Positions 1 to 6,574 of a DNA stretch of 10,357 nt are shown here, one piece after another. The translations under genes and the position numbers were made by a program. Positions within the stretch are counted from its first letter, which is position 1. Each line of letters opens with the position of its first letter. The notes under the pieces were generated by a model, which saw only the letters and a program-made list of their open reading frames with translations, was not told the origin of the DNA and made no database searches. Source of the stretch: JALXCG01 sp026991065 [NCBI: Gemmatimonadota bacterium] (GTDB taxonomy: Bacteria; GCA-2686955); the NCBI GenBank assembly GCA_026991065.1, contig JALXCG010000839.1, forward strand, positions 1 to 10,357. Direction: 5' to 3'.

Positions 1-1058
1 ATTGCGCGCCGCTCAATCCCCGGACAGAGGAATCCGAATCCGGCGACCGGCCCCGGCAGATCCGCGCCGTCGAAGAGCATCTCCACCACCGCCACCGCCG
101 CATAGGGGATGCGCCGGCAGGCCTCCACGGCAGTGGCGGGCGCTCCCCCCTCCAGGAGAGTGGCCACTCCGGGCGCAGGTAGCGCCAGCACGACCTGGTC
201 CACGGGAAAGCGCCGGTGGGCGGAGAGAACCGCGACCGGGCGGCCGCTCGCCGGCGCAAACTCCAGGCCTGTCGCCGGTGTTGCAAGGTGCAGATGGGCG
301 CTCCCCAACGCCTCGCTCAACGCTTCAATAAGCGTGCGCAGCCCCCCTTCGAGAGAGGTCAGCCGCCCACCCGGACCGGCCGGGCCGGCGGCCGCCGCGG
401 GTTGTCCGTTCTGCTGCCGGCGCGCCCGACGCGCCGCCCGCGCCTTGGCGATCATTCCGCGTACCAGACTGCCGTGATCACGCTCCAGCGCGACGATTCG
501 GGGAAAAGCCGCCTGTACACTGATGCGCGCCGGGTCGCCGGCGTGGATGCCGGTGACAAAAGGATCGAGCAGCCAGGTCACCGCCTCCTGCCCCAGGCGC
601 CGCGTGCCGAATGCGGCAACACTTTCATCGCGACTCGCCGGATCGCGCCGGGCGATGAAAGGCTCGCGCGCGAACCGCAGTTTGGCCCTCGGCGAGAGGA
701 TCGGCGAGCGGAAAAAGGCCCCGGCCGACGCCGGTAGCTCCCGCAGCTCTCCCCGCTGGACGATGAACCGATGCGCCGCCGCCTGGTCCGCTTTGATCAC
801 CTTGTCGCCGAGGCCCAGGCGCTCAACCAGCGCGCTGGTGCTGGGGCGTGAGTCGAGCCAACCATTGGGACCGGTCTCATGCTGGATCGGCCCCTCGCGC
901 TCGGTCCAGATCTTGCCTCCGGGGCGCTCCTCCGCCTCCAGCAGATCAACGATCACCCGCTCCGGACCCAGCCGCCGGCGGATCTCCACCGCCGCGGCCA
1001 GTCCGCTCAGACCACCGCCGACCACCACCACTCGTCGGGGTTCAGCCGCAACACTCAT
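1..1058 (-). CDS. hemY: Protoporphyrinogen oxidase, HemY type (C-terminus cut off by window edge)
   Basis: FAD enzyme that oxidises protoporphyrinogen IX (or coproporphyrinogen III, in coproporphyrin-pathway bacteria) late in heme synthesis. The start is the ATG at 1058-1056, and 352 complete codons are visible before the left edge. Family members usually have about 450-470 residues, so roughly the last 100 are missing. Residues 10-20 (VVVVGGGLSGL) form the FAD Rossmann loop and E41 is the expected ribose-binding acid. RPGGK follows at 45-49, then HETGPNGWL near residue 60. EGGLRTLIEAL is near the middle and GFGFL near the visible end, as in HemY/PPOX proteins. An Ala/Pro/Arg-rich stretch (about 200-230) looks like a variable linker. 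The start overlaps the hemE stop as ATGA, so translation is probably coupled. The upstream G-rich run (GGTGGTGG) is only a weak ribosome site. The family call is firm; the exact substrate is not decidable here. Confidence 0.93.
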   Translation of the reverse strand, partial: MSVAAEPRRVVVVGGGLSGLAAAVEIRRRLGPERVIVDLLEAEERPGGKIWTEREGPIQHETGPNGWLDSRPSTSALVERLGLGDKVIKADQAAAHRFIVQRGELRELPASAGAFFRSPILSPRAKLRFAREPFIARRDPASRDESVAAFGTRRLGQEAVTWLLDPFVTGIHAGDPARISVQAAFPRIVALERDHGSLVRGMIAKARAARRARRQQNGQPAAAAGPAGPGGRLTSLEGGLRTLIEALSEALGSAHLHLATPATGLEFAPASGRPVAVLSAHRRFPVDQVVLALPAPGVATLLEGGAPATAVEACRRIPYAAVAVVEMLFDGADLPGPVAGFGFLCPGIERRA

Positions 1059-2104
1059 GCGCCACCACCACCCGCCTGGGGCGCAAAGGCATGCACCGCT
1101 TCAACCAGCGCGCGGGCGTGCTCGGGCTTGGTCTCCGGCAAGATGCCATGTCCCAAATTGAAGATGTGCCCCGGCGCGGTATCGGCGGCGCGCAGGATCT
1201 GCCCGGCGCGCCGGGCAATCTCATCCGGTTCAAGAAAAAGCAGGGCCGGATCAAGATTGCCCTGAACCGCCAGCCCCGCCCCAAGCCGCCGCCGGGCGGC
1301 ACCGATCTCCACCGTCCAATCGAGTCCGATCACATCGGCGCCGCACATCGCCACGGCATCCAACGCCTGCCCCGCCCCTCGCGGGAAGTAGATGATCGGC
1401 ACGCCCAGATCCCGCAGCCCGGCAACAATGCGCCGTACGCCCGGCAGCGCCACAGCGGCGAAATCAGCCGGTGCCAGCGCGCCGGCCCAGGTGTCGAAAA
1501 GCTGGATCGCCCGCGCCCCCGCCTCTACCTGCGCGCGCAGATAAGCGATCGTGGTACGCACAATCTTCCCCACCAGTTCATCCCACAACTCCGGCGCGCC
1601 GATGGCCAGCCGCTTGGCATGGCGGAAATCGCGCGACGGCCCCCCCTCAACCAGGTAGGTCGCGAGAGTCCAGGGCGCAGCGGCGAAACCGATCAGCGGA
1701 ACCCGGCCGGCAAGCGCCTCGACGGAGATCCGAATCGCTTCCAGGACCGGGCGGCAGTGCGCATCGGGATCGGCAATGCGCAGCGCGGCAACCGCATCCC
1801 CGTCACGCACCGGGCGCGCGAGACGCGGCGGGCCATCGGCAAAAGAGACCTCCGCGCCCATGGCGATCGCCGGCACCATGATGTCGGAAAAAATAATCGC
1901 GGCATCAACCCCGATCTGCTCCACCGGCTGCAGGGTTACCTCCGCCGCCAGGTCCGGCGTTTGACACAATTCCAGGAATGAGACCCGCGCGCGCACGGCG
2001 CGATAGTCAGGCAGATAGCGCCCCGCCTGGCGCATGATCCAGATCGGAACGCGGTCCACGGGGCGGCGGCGACAGGCATCGAGAAAACGGGTTTGACGGC
2101 TCAC
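1055..2104 (-). CDS. hemE: Uroporphyrinogen decarboxylase
   Basis: Cytoplasmic, cofactor-free enzyme that removes the four acetate carboxyls of uroporphyrinogen III to give coproporphyrinogen III. The 349 residues are full family length. Signature 1 is PIWIMRQAGR at 20-29, which includes R25 and R29. FSDI at 72-75 carries the catalytic D74. Signature 2 is GFAAAPWTLATYLVEG at 139-154, with Y150. FDTWAG lies at 202-207, GNLDP at 281-285 and NLGHGI at 315-320, with H318. These match the residues known to line the active site. The start is a GTG at 2104-2102, supported by a purine-rich AAAGAGAG (minus strand, 2116-2109) just upstream and by the conserved N-terminus beginning within 20 residues of it. 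The stop overlaps the hemY start by four bases. The upstream neighbour glpD is divergent. No key residue is missing. Confidence 0.97.
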   Translation of the reverse strand: MSRQTRFLDACRRRPVDRVPIWIMRQAGRYLPDYRAVRARVSFLELCQTPDLAAEVTLQPVEQIGVDAAIIFSDIMVPAIAMGAEVSFADGPPRLARPVRDGDAVAALRIADPDAHCRPVLEAIRISVEALAGRVPLIGFAAAPWTLATYLVEGGPSRDFRHAKRLAIGAPELWDELVGKIVRTTIAYLRAQVEAGARAIQLFDTWAGALAPADFAAVALPGVRRIVAGLRDLGVPIIYFPRGAGQALDAVAMCGADVIGLDWTVEIGAARRRLGAGLAVQGNLDPALLFLEPDEIARRAGQILRAADTAPGHIFNLGHGILPETKPEHARALVEAVHAFAPQAGGGGA

Positions 2105-2130
2105 TGAACTCTCTTTCGTGCGGAAGCAGG

Positions 2131-2159
2131 TGCAAATGACGCAGTGCGTCGTTTATGAT
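2131..2159 (+). promoter_or_regulatory. Candidate glpD sigma70-type promoter
   Basis: The -10 hexamer TATGAT (2154-2159) matches TATAAT at five of six positions. A weak -35, TGCAAA (2131-2136, three of six to TTGACA), sits 17 bases upstream. The predicted leader to the glpD ATG is about 70 bases. The palindrome at 2138-2150 lies wholly inside the spacer. A weak -35 next to an operator-like repeat is what an activator- or repressor-controlled promoter often looks like. This is inference from motifs only. Confidence 0.4.
2135..2153. promoter_or_regulatory. Palindromic operator-like site between hemE and glpD
   Basis: GACGCA-G-TGCGTC (2138-2150) is a perfect 6-bp inverted repeat around a single central base. 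Outside it, AAT (2135-2137) and GTT (2151-2153) add two more pairs past one mismatch. The site abuts the candidate glpD -10 and also lies at the start region of the candidate hemE promoter. That placement suits a dimeric regulator controlling both directions. The regulator is not in the window and I do not recognise the motif. Confidence 0.4.
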
Positions 2160-2180
2160 GGGACTCCGCACCTGAAACAA
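2152..2180 (-). promoter_or_regulatory. Candidate hemE-hemY promoter (overlaps the glpD -10)
   Basis: On the minus strand, TTGTTT (2180-2175) is followed after 17 bases by CATAAA (2157-2152). This matches three and four of six consensus positions. The -10 overlaps the plus-strand TATGAT, so polymerase could occupy only one direction at a time. The match is weak and occurs near chance levels; the position relative to hemE (leader of about 40 bases) is its main support. Confidence 0.25.
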
Positions 2181-2224
2181 CCATTCGCCTCCAGCGCCCC
2201 GTCCGGAGATGGGGTTCACAGGAC

Positions 2225-2230
2225 AAAGGA
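2225..2230 (+). promoter_or_regulatory. Ribosome binding site of glpD
   Basis: AAAGGA lies six bases before the ATG at 2237. It is a good Shine-Dalgarno match and fixes the glpD start. Confidence 0.7.
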
Positions 2231-2236
2231 CAAGCA

Positions 2237-3976
2237 ATGTCGGAGATTCTAGAACGCAGACGGAAGGAATTCGAGTCCTGCGATGAATGTGATCTGTTGG
2301 TGATCGGCGGCGGAATCACCGGCGCCGGAATCGCCCGCGAGGCGGCTTACCGCGGGCTCCGCACCATCCTCGTCGAAAAAGGCGACTACGCCCAGGGGAC
2401 ATCGTCGCGCTCGTCGAAACTCGTGCATGGCGGCCTGCGCTACCTGGAGCAACTACAGCTGGGGCTGGTCCACGAAGCCACCCGGGAGCGCAGCGTGCTG
2501 ATGCGGATCGCCCCACATCTGGTGCGACCGATCCATTTCCTCTACCCGGTATTCGAAGGGCGCAGACCGAGTTTGCCGCTGCTCAGTCTCGGGCTCATGG
2601 TCTACGATGCGCTCTCTCTCTTCGGCTGCCCCCACCCTCACCAGGTCTACCGCCAGGCCAAGGCTCTGGAAGCTGAGCCGCTCTTGCGGAGCGATGGCCT
2701 GCGCGGCGCGGCGCGTTATTTCGATGGCGCAACCGATGATGCGCGCCTGACCCTGGAAACCATTCTCGACGCCCGCATGGCGCGCGCGACCTGCCTCAAC
2801 TATGCCAAGGTGGTGGGGCTGGAGCGCTCTCCCGACCACGCCCAAGTGACCGTTGAATGCCAGCTCAGTGGCGCCAGGCGCAGCGTGCGCGCGGCAGCCG
2901 TCGCCATCGCGGTGGGCCCCTGGACCGATCGCATTCACCGCCAATTGGGGTTGGCGGTTGGTCAAGGCGAGCTGATCCGCGCCACCCGCGGCTCCCACAT
3001 CATCATCGACCGCCACCGCCTGCCGATCTCCAACGCCACCGTCATGGGGGGGCATCGGGACGGCCGGGTCACCTTCGCCATCCCCTGGGATGAGCGCGTG
3101 ATCGTTGGCACCACCGACCTTGACGACACGCAGGCCCCCGAAGAGGTGTGGGCCAGCGCCGAGGAAGTACGCTACCTCCTCGCCACGGTGAACGACCATT
3201 TCCCCGCGGTGCAGTTGGTTCCCACGGATGTAATCGCCACCTACGCGGGGCTCCGCCCGCTGATCCGCGAAGATGGATTGAGTCCCTCGAAGATCAGCCG
3301 CGAGCATCGCATCTTCACCTCCGGCAACGTGATCACCATGGCCGGCGGCAAACTCACCACCTATCGCTCCATGGCGGTCGAAGCGGTGGACCGGGTCACC
3401 CAGGTACTCGCCGATCAAAGAACAACCCGTCCCACCCGGGTGCGTCCGCCGCGAACCGGTCTTCTCAATCGCCTCGCCGGCCGCTGGGAGGAGCTGGCCG
3501 ATGGCGAGGTCCTGCCACGACGCGGAACCACGGCACGGCGCAGCCTTCCCGGTGCCGTCGGCATCCTCGGGCCCGGCGGTCCCACCCGCGTTCTGAACGA
3601 TCTGACCGCTGCTCTGGGTGACGCCCGCATCGCCCAACACCTACTGAACCGCTATGGCGGACGCAGCTATCAGATCGCGCAGCTCTGCGCGGAGCACCCC
3701 GACTGGGCGCGGCGCCTGGTTGACGAACTGCCCTCAATCTGGGCGGAAGTGGTGTTCGCCGTCCGGCGCGACCTGGCGCTCACGTTGACCGACGTTCTCG
3801 ACCGGCGCATGGCGATCTTCCTGCGCGACCGCGACCAGGGCCTTGGCGTGGCGGCCAGGGCAGCGGATCTAATCGGTGCCGAACTCGGCTGGGATTCGGC
3901 CACCAAAGAGGCCCAACTCGCCGCCTATCGAGCAGCCGTCGAGCATAGCCGCCAGTGGCGCGCCGACTTCGCCTGA
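2237..3976 (+). CDS. glpD: Aerobic FAD-dependent glycerol-3-phosphate dehydrogenase
   Basis: Membrane-associated flavoenzyme that oxidises sn-glycerol-3-phosphate to dihydroxyacetone phosphate and passes electrons to quinone. IGGGITGAGIAREAAYRG (23-40) is the FAD-binding G3PDH signature 1, with E35 where Asp is usual. SSRSSKLVHGGLRYLEQ follows at 56-72. GGKLTTYRSMA (370-380) is signature 2. GLRPL (338-342) and TLTDVLDRR (516-524) are also typical. Residues 20-380 are the DAO-fold catalytic domain; about 450-570 form the helical C-terminal domain. At 579 residues it is longer than E. coli GlpD (501) and close to Bacillus-type lengths. The extra sequence is largely a linker near 395-440. The ATG follows a good ribosome site. 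No glpK or glpF lies beside it. The gene is flanked by a divergent promoter region and a downstream hairpin, so it is probably monocistronic. A three-subunit GlpA enzyme is less likely because there is no BFD-like C-terminus and no glpB or glpC. Confidence 0.95.
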   Translation: MSEILERRRKEFESCDECDLLVIGGGITGAGIAREAAYRGLRTILVEKGDYAQGTSSRSSKLVHGGLRYLEQLQLGLVHEATRERSVLMRIAPHLVRPIHFLYPVFEGRRPSLPLLSLGLMVYDALSLFGCPHPHQVYRQAKALEAEPLLRSDGLRGAARYFDGATDDARLTLETILDARMARATCLNYAKVVGLERSPDHAQVTVECQLSGARRSVRAAAVAIAVGPWTDRIHRQLGLAVGQGELIRATRGSHIIIDRHRLPISNATVMGGHRDGRVTFAIPWDERVIVGTTDLDDTQAPEEVWASAEEVRYLLATVNDHFPAVQLVPTDVIATYAGLRPLIREDGLSPSKISREHRIFTSGNVITMAGGKLTTYRSMAVEAVDRVTQVLADQRTTRPTRVRPPRTGLLNRLAGRWEELADGEVLPRRGTTARRSLPGAVGILGPGGPTRVLNDLTAALGDARIAQHLLNRYGGRSYQIAQLCAEHPDWARRLVDELPSIWAEVVFAVRRDLALTLTDVLDRRMAIFLRDRDQGLGVAARAADLIGAELGWDSATKEAQLAAYRAAVEHSRQWRADFA

Positions 3977-4006
3977 CATCGCGTTGGGTGACGGGCAGCC
4001 GGCCAA

Positions 4007-4046
4007 GCCTGCCCGGAGGACACGCAATTGCCGCCTCCGGGCAGGC
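4007..4046. terminator. Bidirectional terminator hairpin between glpD and the convergent protease gene
   Basis: GCCTGCCCGGAGG (4007-4019) and CCTCCGGGCAGGC (4034-4046) are a perfect 13-bp inverted repeat around a 14-base loop, which itself contains the palindrome GCAATTGC (4024-4031). The hairpin begins 31 bases after the glpD stop and lies 6 bases beyond the stop of the protease read from the other strand. Neither side has a clear T tract, so termination efficiency is uncertain. Its location between two convergent genes strongly suggests that role. Confidence 0.65.
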
Positions 4047-4051
4047 GCCAC

Positions 4052-6502
4052 CTACTGAACGAAGATCTCCAGCCCATTGGACTTCGCCAGGGGCGGCTGC
4101 GGATCCTCGCCGGTCCACTGCAGATAGACTCGCCGGCCCGGCTGCGCGCCCGGCGGCACCATCACTTGCAGCAAACCGTCGCCATTGGCATCCAGCGCCA
4201 ACGGGTAGGGACCGCTGAGCGGGGTTTGCAGACGTTCGCAGAGGCTGGTTGTGTCCGGGCGCAGAGAGACGAAAAGTTCGCCGTCGCTTTCTGGCAACCC
4301 ATTGCTCACCTGGAGCTGGATCAACTCACCGGGCGACGCCACTCCACTCGCGGAGAGTCGCGGTTCATAACCCGCGGAACCCGCGCAGCCGCTGCCATAC
4401 TCCGTAAAGAACGGCCCGCCGCACTCATACTCCTTCGCGCCGACAATCACCACATCGTCGATCGCCCACCACCACTCATAGACCGCGTTGTAGTAGTGGA
4501 AACGGATCTGCAGATCGCTCTGGCCGGCGGCGTAGGGCGTAATGTCCACCGAGACGAAACCGTCCGCGTCGCTGCCTTCGTAACGGGCCACGGTCACCCA
4601 ATCCCCGGTTGCGCTGGAGCGCACATCGACATCGCCTCTTTCCGCCTGACCGCCGGAGTAGTAGTTGAAGTCGTGGTTGAACTGCAGCGTCGCGCCGACA
4701 TAGGAGCTGAGATCGAGCAGCGGACTGATCAGTTGCTCATCCATGCTGTAGTTGGCGCCCAGCTCATCGGAATCGGCAATGGCGAAAGGCGCTGTCAACC
4801 CGGGACTGCGACCGCCCGGGTTGGCCGTGGTCCAGGTCGCGGCGGGACCGCTGCCGCTACCGCCATCAACAATCGTCCAGGCCCCCAGGCCCGAGGCGAA
4901 GTCCTCGCTGAATACGATCTCCTGCGGCGCATGACCAACCTGCCGGGCCAGGACCTCGGCCTGATCAGGGAAGGGCCCACCGTTGTCCGCGGAAATCTCT
5001 ACCAGATCGAGAATTACATCGCCGCCACAATTCACATCGCGGCCCACGGTCATCTCGACCCACTGCGCCGCGCTGCGGGTCTCACCAGCCGGAACATCCC
5101 CGAAATCCACCTCCGCATTGACCAATCGCACCGGATGTTCCGATGTCGCGGCAACCTGAATGCGCCCCCGCAGAGCGACCAGGGTAATGCTGCAGGTCTG
5201 GTTGCTCAGGGTCGGTAGAAACGCCCAGGTCTCACCGGGATCCAACACCACGTCGCCGTTGCCGTTCAATTCAACAAGATCACTGATGCCCATGCGCCCC
5301 ACTTCCGGCTCCGGACTGCACAGATAGTCCTCGATGAGCGGATAGATATCCGCCATCAGCATGCCGCGATTGCCTTCGCCAGGCGTGGTGCAACCACCAC
5401 AATGGTGGAGCCCCACCATGCGGTCGTCCGACTCGCGAAAGATCGGTGAACCGGAACTGCCGGGCTCGGTGTCGAGGGTGTCGTAGTAGCGCAGCACCGT
5501 GCCGTCAACGTCGACATTCGCCCCCGATCCGTGGGTGATCTCATGCGGGCGTCCGTCCGGATGCTGGATGATGTAGATCCCTTCACCATCGGTCAACCGG
5601 ACCGGGTCCGGACGCACAAAGCCGAACTCAGGCGCCGGGTTCTCCTGCAACGCGCAGAGCGAGAAGTCGAGTTGCCCCAGTCTCTGTTCGCAGGAGACAT
5701 AGGGTTGCTGTACCACGACTGCGTCACAACGATAGCCTTGCCAATCCGGCGTGGTCGGCGAACCGTCGTTGCACCCCTGGCGGTAGTAGCGAAACACGAA
5801 TTCGGCGCTGTTGCAGTCGTTGGCGCTCGAAACACAGTGCTCGTTGGTAATCACGTAGCCCAGCGGCGAGACATTGGAAGCGGAGCACCAAAGCGCGGTC
5901 CGCGGATCGCCGCCAACCGTCATCACGCCGGCCGAGGCCATAACGTTGTCCCATTTCCCGGGATCATCCTGGAAGCAGATGACATCGTCGAAATCCTCCG
6001 GGTAGCAGATGCTCTCCGCGCCCGGCTGCCCGCCGCCGCGGTCGCCGAACGCTTCGGAGTCGCCGACGATGATCTCATCGATGCGAAACGGCGGCCGGTC
6101 GTAGGAGCCACGGAACCGCAATTCCAGGCTCAGCACCTCGCCCTGAACGGAGAGCGCCCAGAAGTTGCCCCAGTCCTTGGGGCCGCGCTCCCTGATCACC
6201 TCGGCAACCCGGCCCGACGCCGAGCGCAGCGTCAAGGAATCGCCCGGACGCAGATTGACGTCGACCAGGTGGGCCTTCAGGAAGCTGGCCTCGGCGACCA
6301 CAATCTCATCTTCCCAAACCGCGCCGTCGGCAGTGACCCGGGCTTGCCCCAGATCGGGCTCAACAGTGATCGCGTGGCTGACGCCGATCACTGTCGACGG
6401 CGGTGAAGCGGGCAGCAGCTTGGCGCCCCACGCCCCAGCCGGTAAGCAGCAAACCGAGGCGCAAGCGAGCGCCGGCACGACGAACGAGAGCAATCGTGGC
6501 AT
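4052..6502 (-). CDS. Secreted trypsin-like serine protease with choice-of-anchor J and C-terminal beta domains
   Basis: An 816-residue exported protease. Residues 1-27 are a signal peptide with probable cleavage after AWGA. Residues 30-155 are a beta-rich N-terminal region resembling the propeptide or sandwich ahead of lysyl-endopeptidase-like enzymes. The S1 fold spans about 165-395. Its triad is H222 (ITNEHCV, 218-224), D279 (LDFSLCAL) and S350 (EPGSSGSPIF, 346-355). Numerous cysteines imply disulfides and action outside the cytoplasm. NGNGDVVLDPGETW (413-426) resembles a calcium-binding start of a beta domain that runs to about 520. Residues 528-690 (FSEDFASGLGAWT to WWWAIDDVVIVG) look like a choice-of-anchor J / cleaved-adhesin domain. 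Residues 703-816 are a further compact domain starting GSGCAGSAG. The ATG is preceded by CAGGA nine bases upstream. The gene follows phoD-like on the same strand by 72 bases. Substrate specificity cannot be read from sequence. Confidence 0.88.
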   Translation of the reverse strand: MPRLLSFVVPALACASVCCLPAGAWGAKLLPASPPSTVIGVSHAITVEPDLGQARVTADGAVWEDEIVVAEASFLKAHLVDVNLRPGDSLTLRSASGRVAEVIRERGPKDWGNFWALSVQGEVLSLELRFRGSYDRPPFRIDEIIVGDSEAFGDRGGGQPGAESICYPEDFDDVICFQDDPGKWDNVMASAGVMTVGGDPRTALWCSASNVSPLGYVITNEHCVSSANDCNSAEFVFRYYRQGCNDGSPTTPDWQGYRCDAVVVQQPYVSCEQRLGQLDFSLCALQENPAPEFGFVRPDPVRLTDGEGIYIIQHPDGRPHEITHGSGANVDVDGTVLRYYDTLDTEPGSSGSPIFRESDDRMVGLHHCGGCTTPGEGNRGMLMADIYPLIEDYLCSPEPEVGRMGISDLVELNGNGDVVLDPGETWAFLPTLSNQTCSITLVALRGRIQVAATSEHPVRLVNAEVDFGDVPAGETRSAAQWVEMTVGRDVNCGGDVILDLVEISADNGGPFPDQAEVLARQVGHAPQEIVFSEDFASGLGAWTIVDGGSGSGPAATWTTANPGGRSPGLTAPFAIADSDELGANYSMDEQLISPLLDLSSYVGATLQFNHDFNYYSGGQAERGDVDVRSSATGDWVTVARYEGSDADGFVSVDITPYAAGQSDLQIRFHYYNAVYEWWWAIDDVVIVGAKEYECGGPFFTEYGSGCAGSAGYEPRLSASGVASPGELIQLQVSNGLPESDGELFVSLRPDTTSLCERLQTPLSGPYPLALDANGDGLLQVMVPPGAQPGRRVYLQWTGEDPQPPLAKSNGLEIFVQ

Positions 6503-6546
6503 TTTGGTAGTTCCTGAAGTTGAGGTGAAATCCGGGTGCGCAAAAG

Positions 6547-6559
6547 CGAATGGTATTCG
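6547..6559 (-). other. Small hairpin with T run between the PhoD-like and protease genes
   Basis: On the minus strand, CGAAT-ACC-ATTCG is a perfect 5-bp hairpin followed by CTTTTG. A longer pairing, AAGCGA with TCGCTT, encloses it. This could be a weak intrinsic terminator or attenuator that lowers protease expression relative to the upstream genes. The stem is short and A/T-containing, so it could also be chance. Confidence 0.25.
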
Positions 6560-6574
6560 GTGCCCCTCAGTCGC

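Larger units (their letters stand above)
2105..2236. promoter_or_regulatory. Divergent hemE-glpD control region
   Basis: These 132 non-coding bases separate the GTG of hemE from the ATG of glpD, so both leaders and both promoters should lie here. The region contains a TATGAT hexamer, a 13-base palindrome centred on 2144, and two alternative inverted repeats. These are GTGCGGA 2118-2124 with TCCGCAC 2165-2171, and CAGGTGC 2127-2133 with GCACCTG 2168-2174. The right arms overlap, so only one pairing can form at a time. The details are listed separately. No small reading frame with a convincing ribosome site was seen. Confidence 0.6.

Noticed and set aside
848-1981. Long plus-strand open frame (377 codons) opposite hemY and hemE
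   Set aside because: It is antisense to two well-supported heme genes. Its translation is rich in Arg, Pro and Gly with no recognisable motif, as expected from high-G+C mirror frames.
2197-2218. CCCC...GGGG potential hairpin in the glpD leader
   Set aside because: Only four pairs close a ten-base loop. This is too weak to call a riboswitch or attenuator.
2453-3640. Minus-strand open frame (395 codons) inside glpD
   Set aside because: glpD has full family signatures across this stretch. The antisense product is low in motif content and lacks a ribosome site.
4028-5218. Plus-strand open frame (396 codons) opposite the protease
   Set aside because: It covers the C-terminal domains of the protease, which show clear protein-like patterns. 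The antisense frame has none and would also start inside the terminator hairpin region.
5531-6406. Plus-strand open frame (291 codons) opposite the protease N-terminal half
   Set aside because: It mirrors the catalytic S1 domain with its intact triad. No signal peptide, domain or ribosome site supports the antisense frame.
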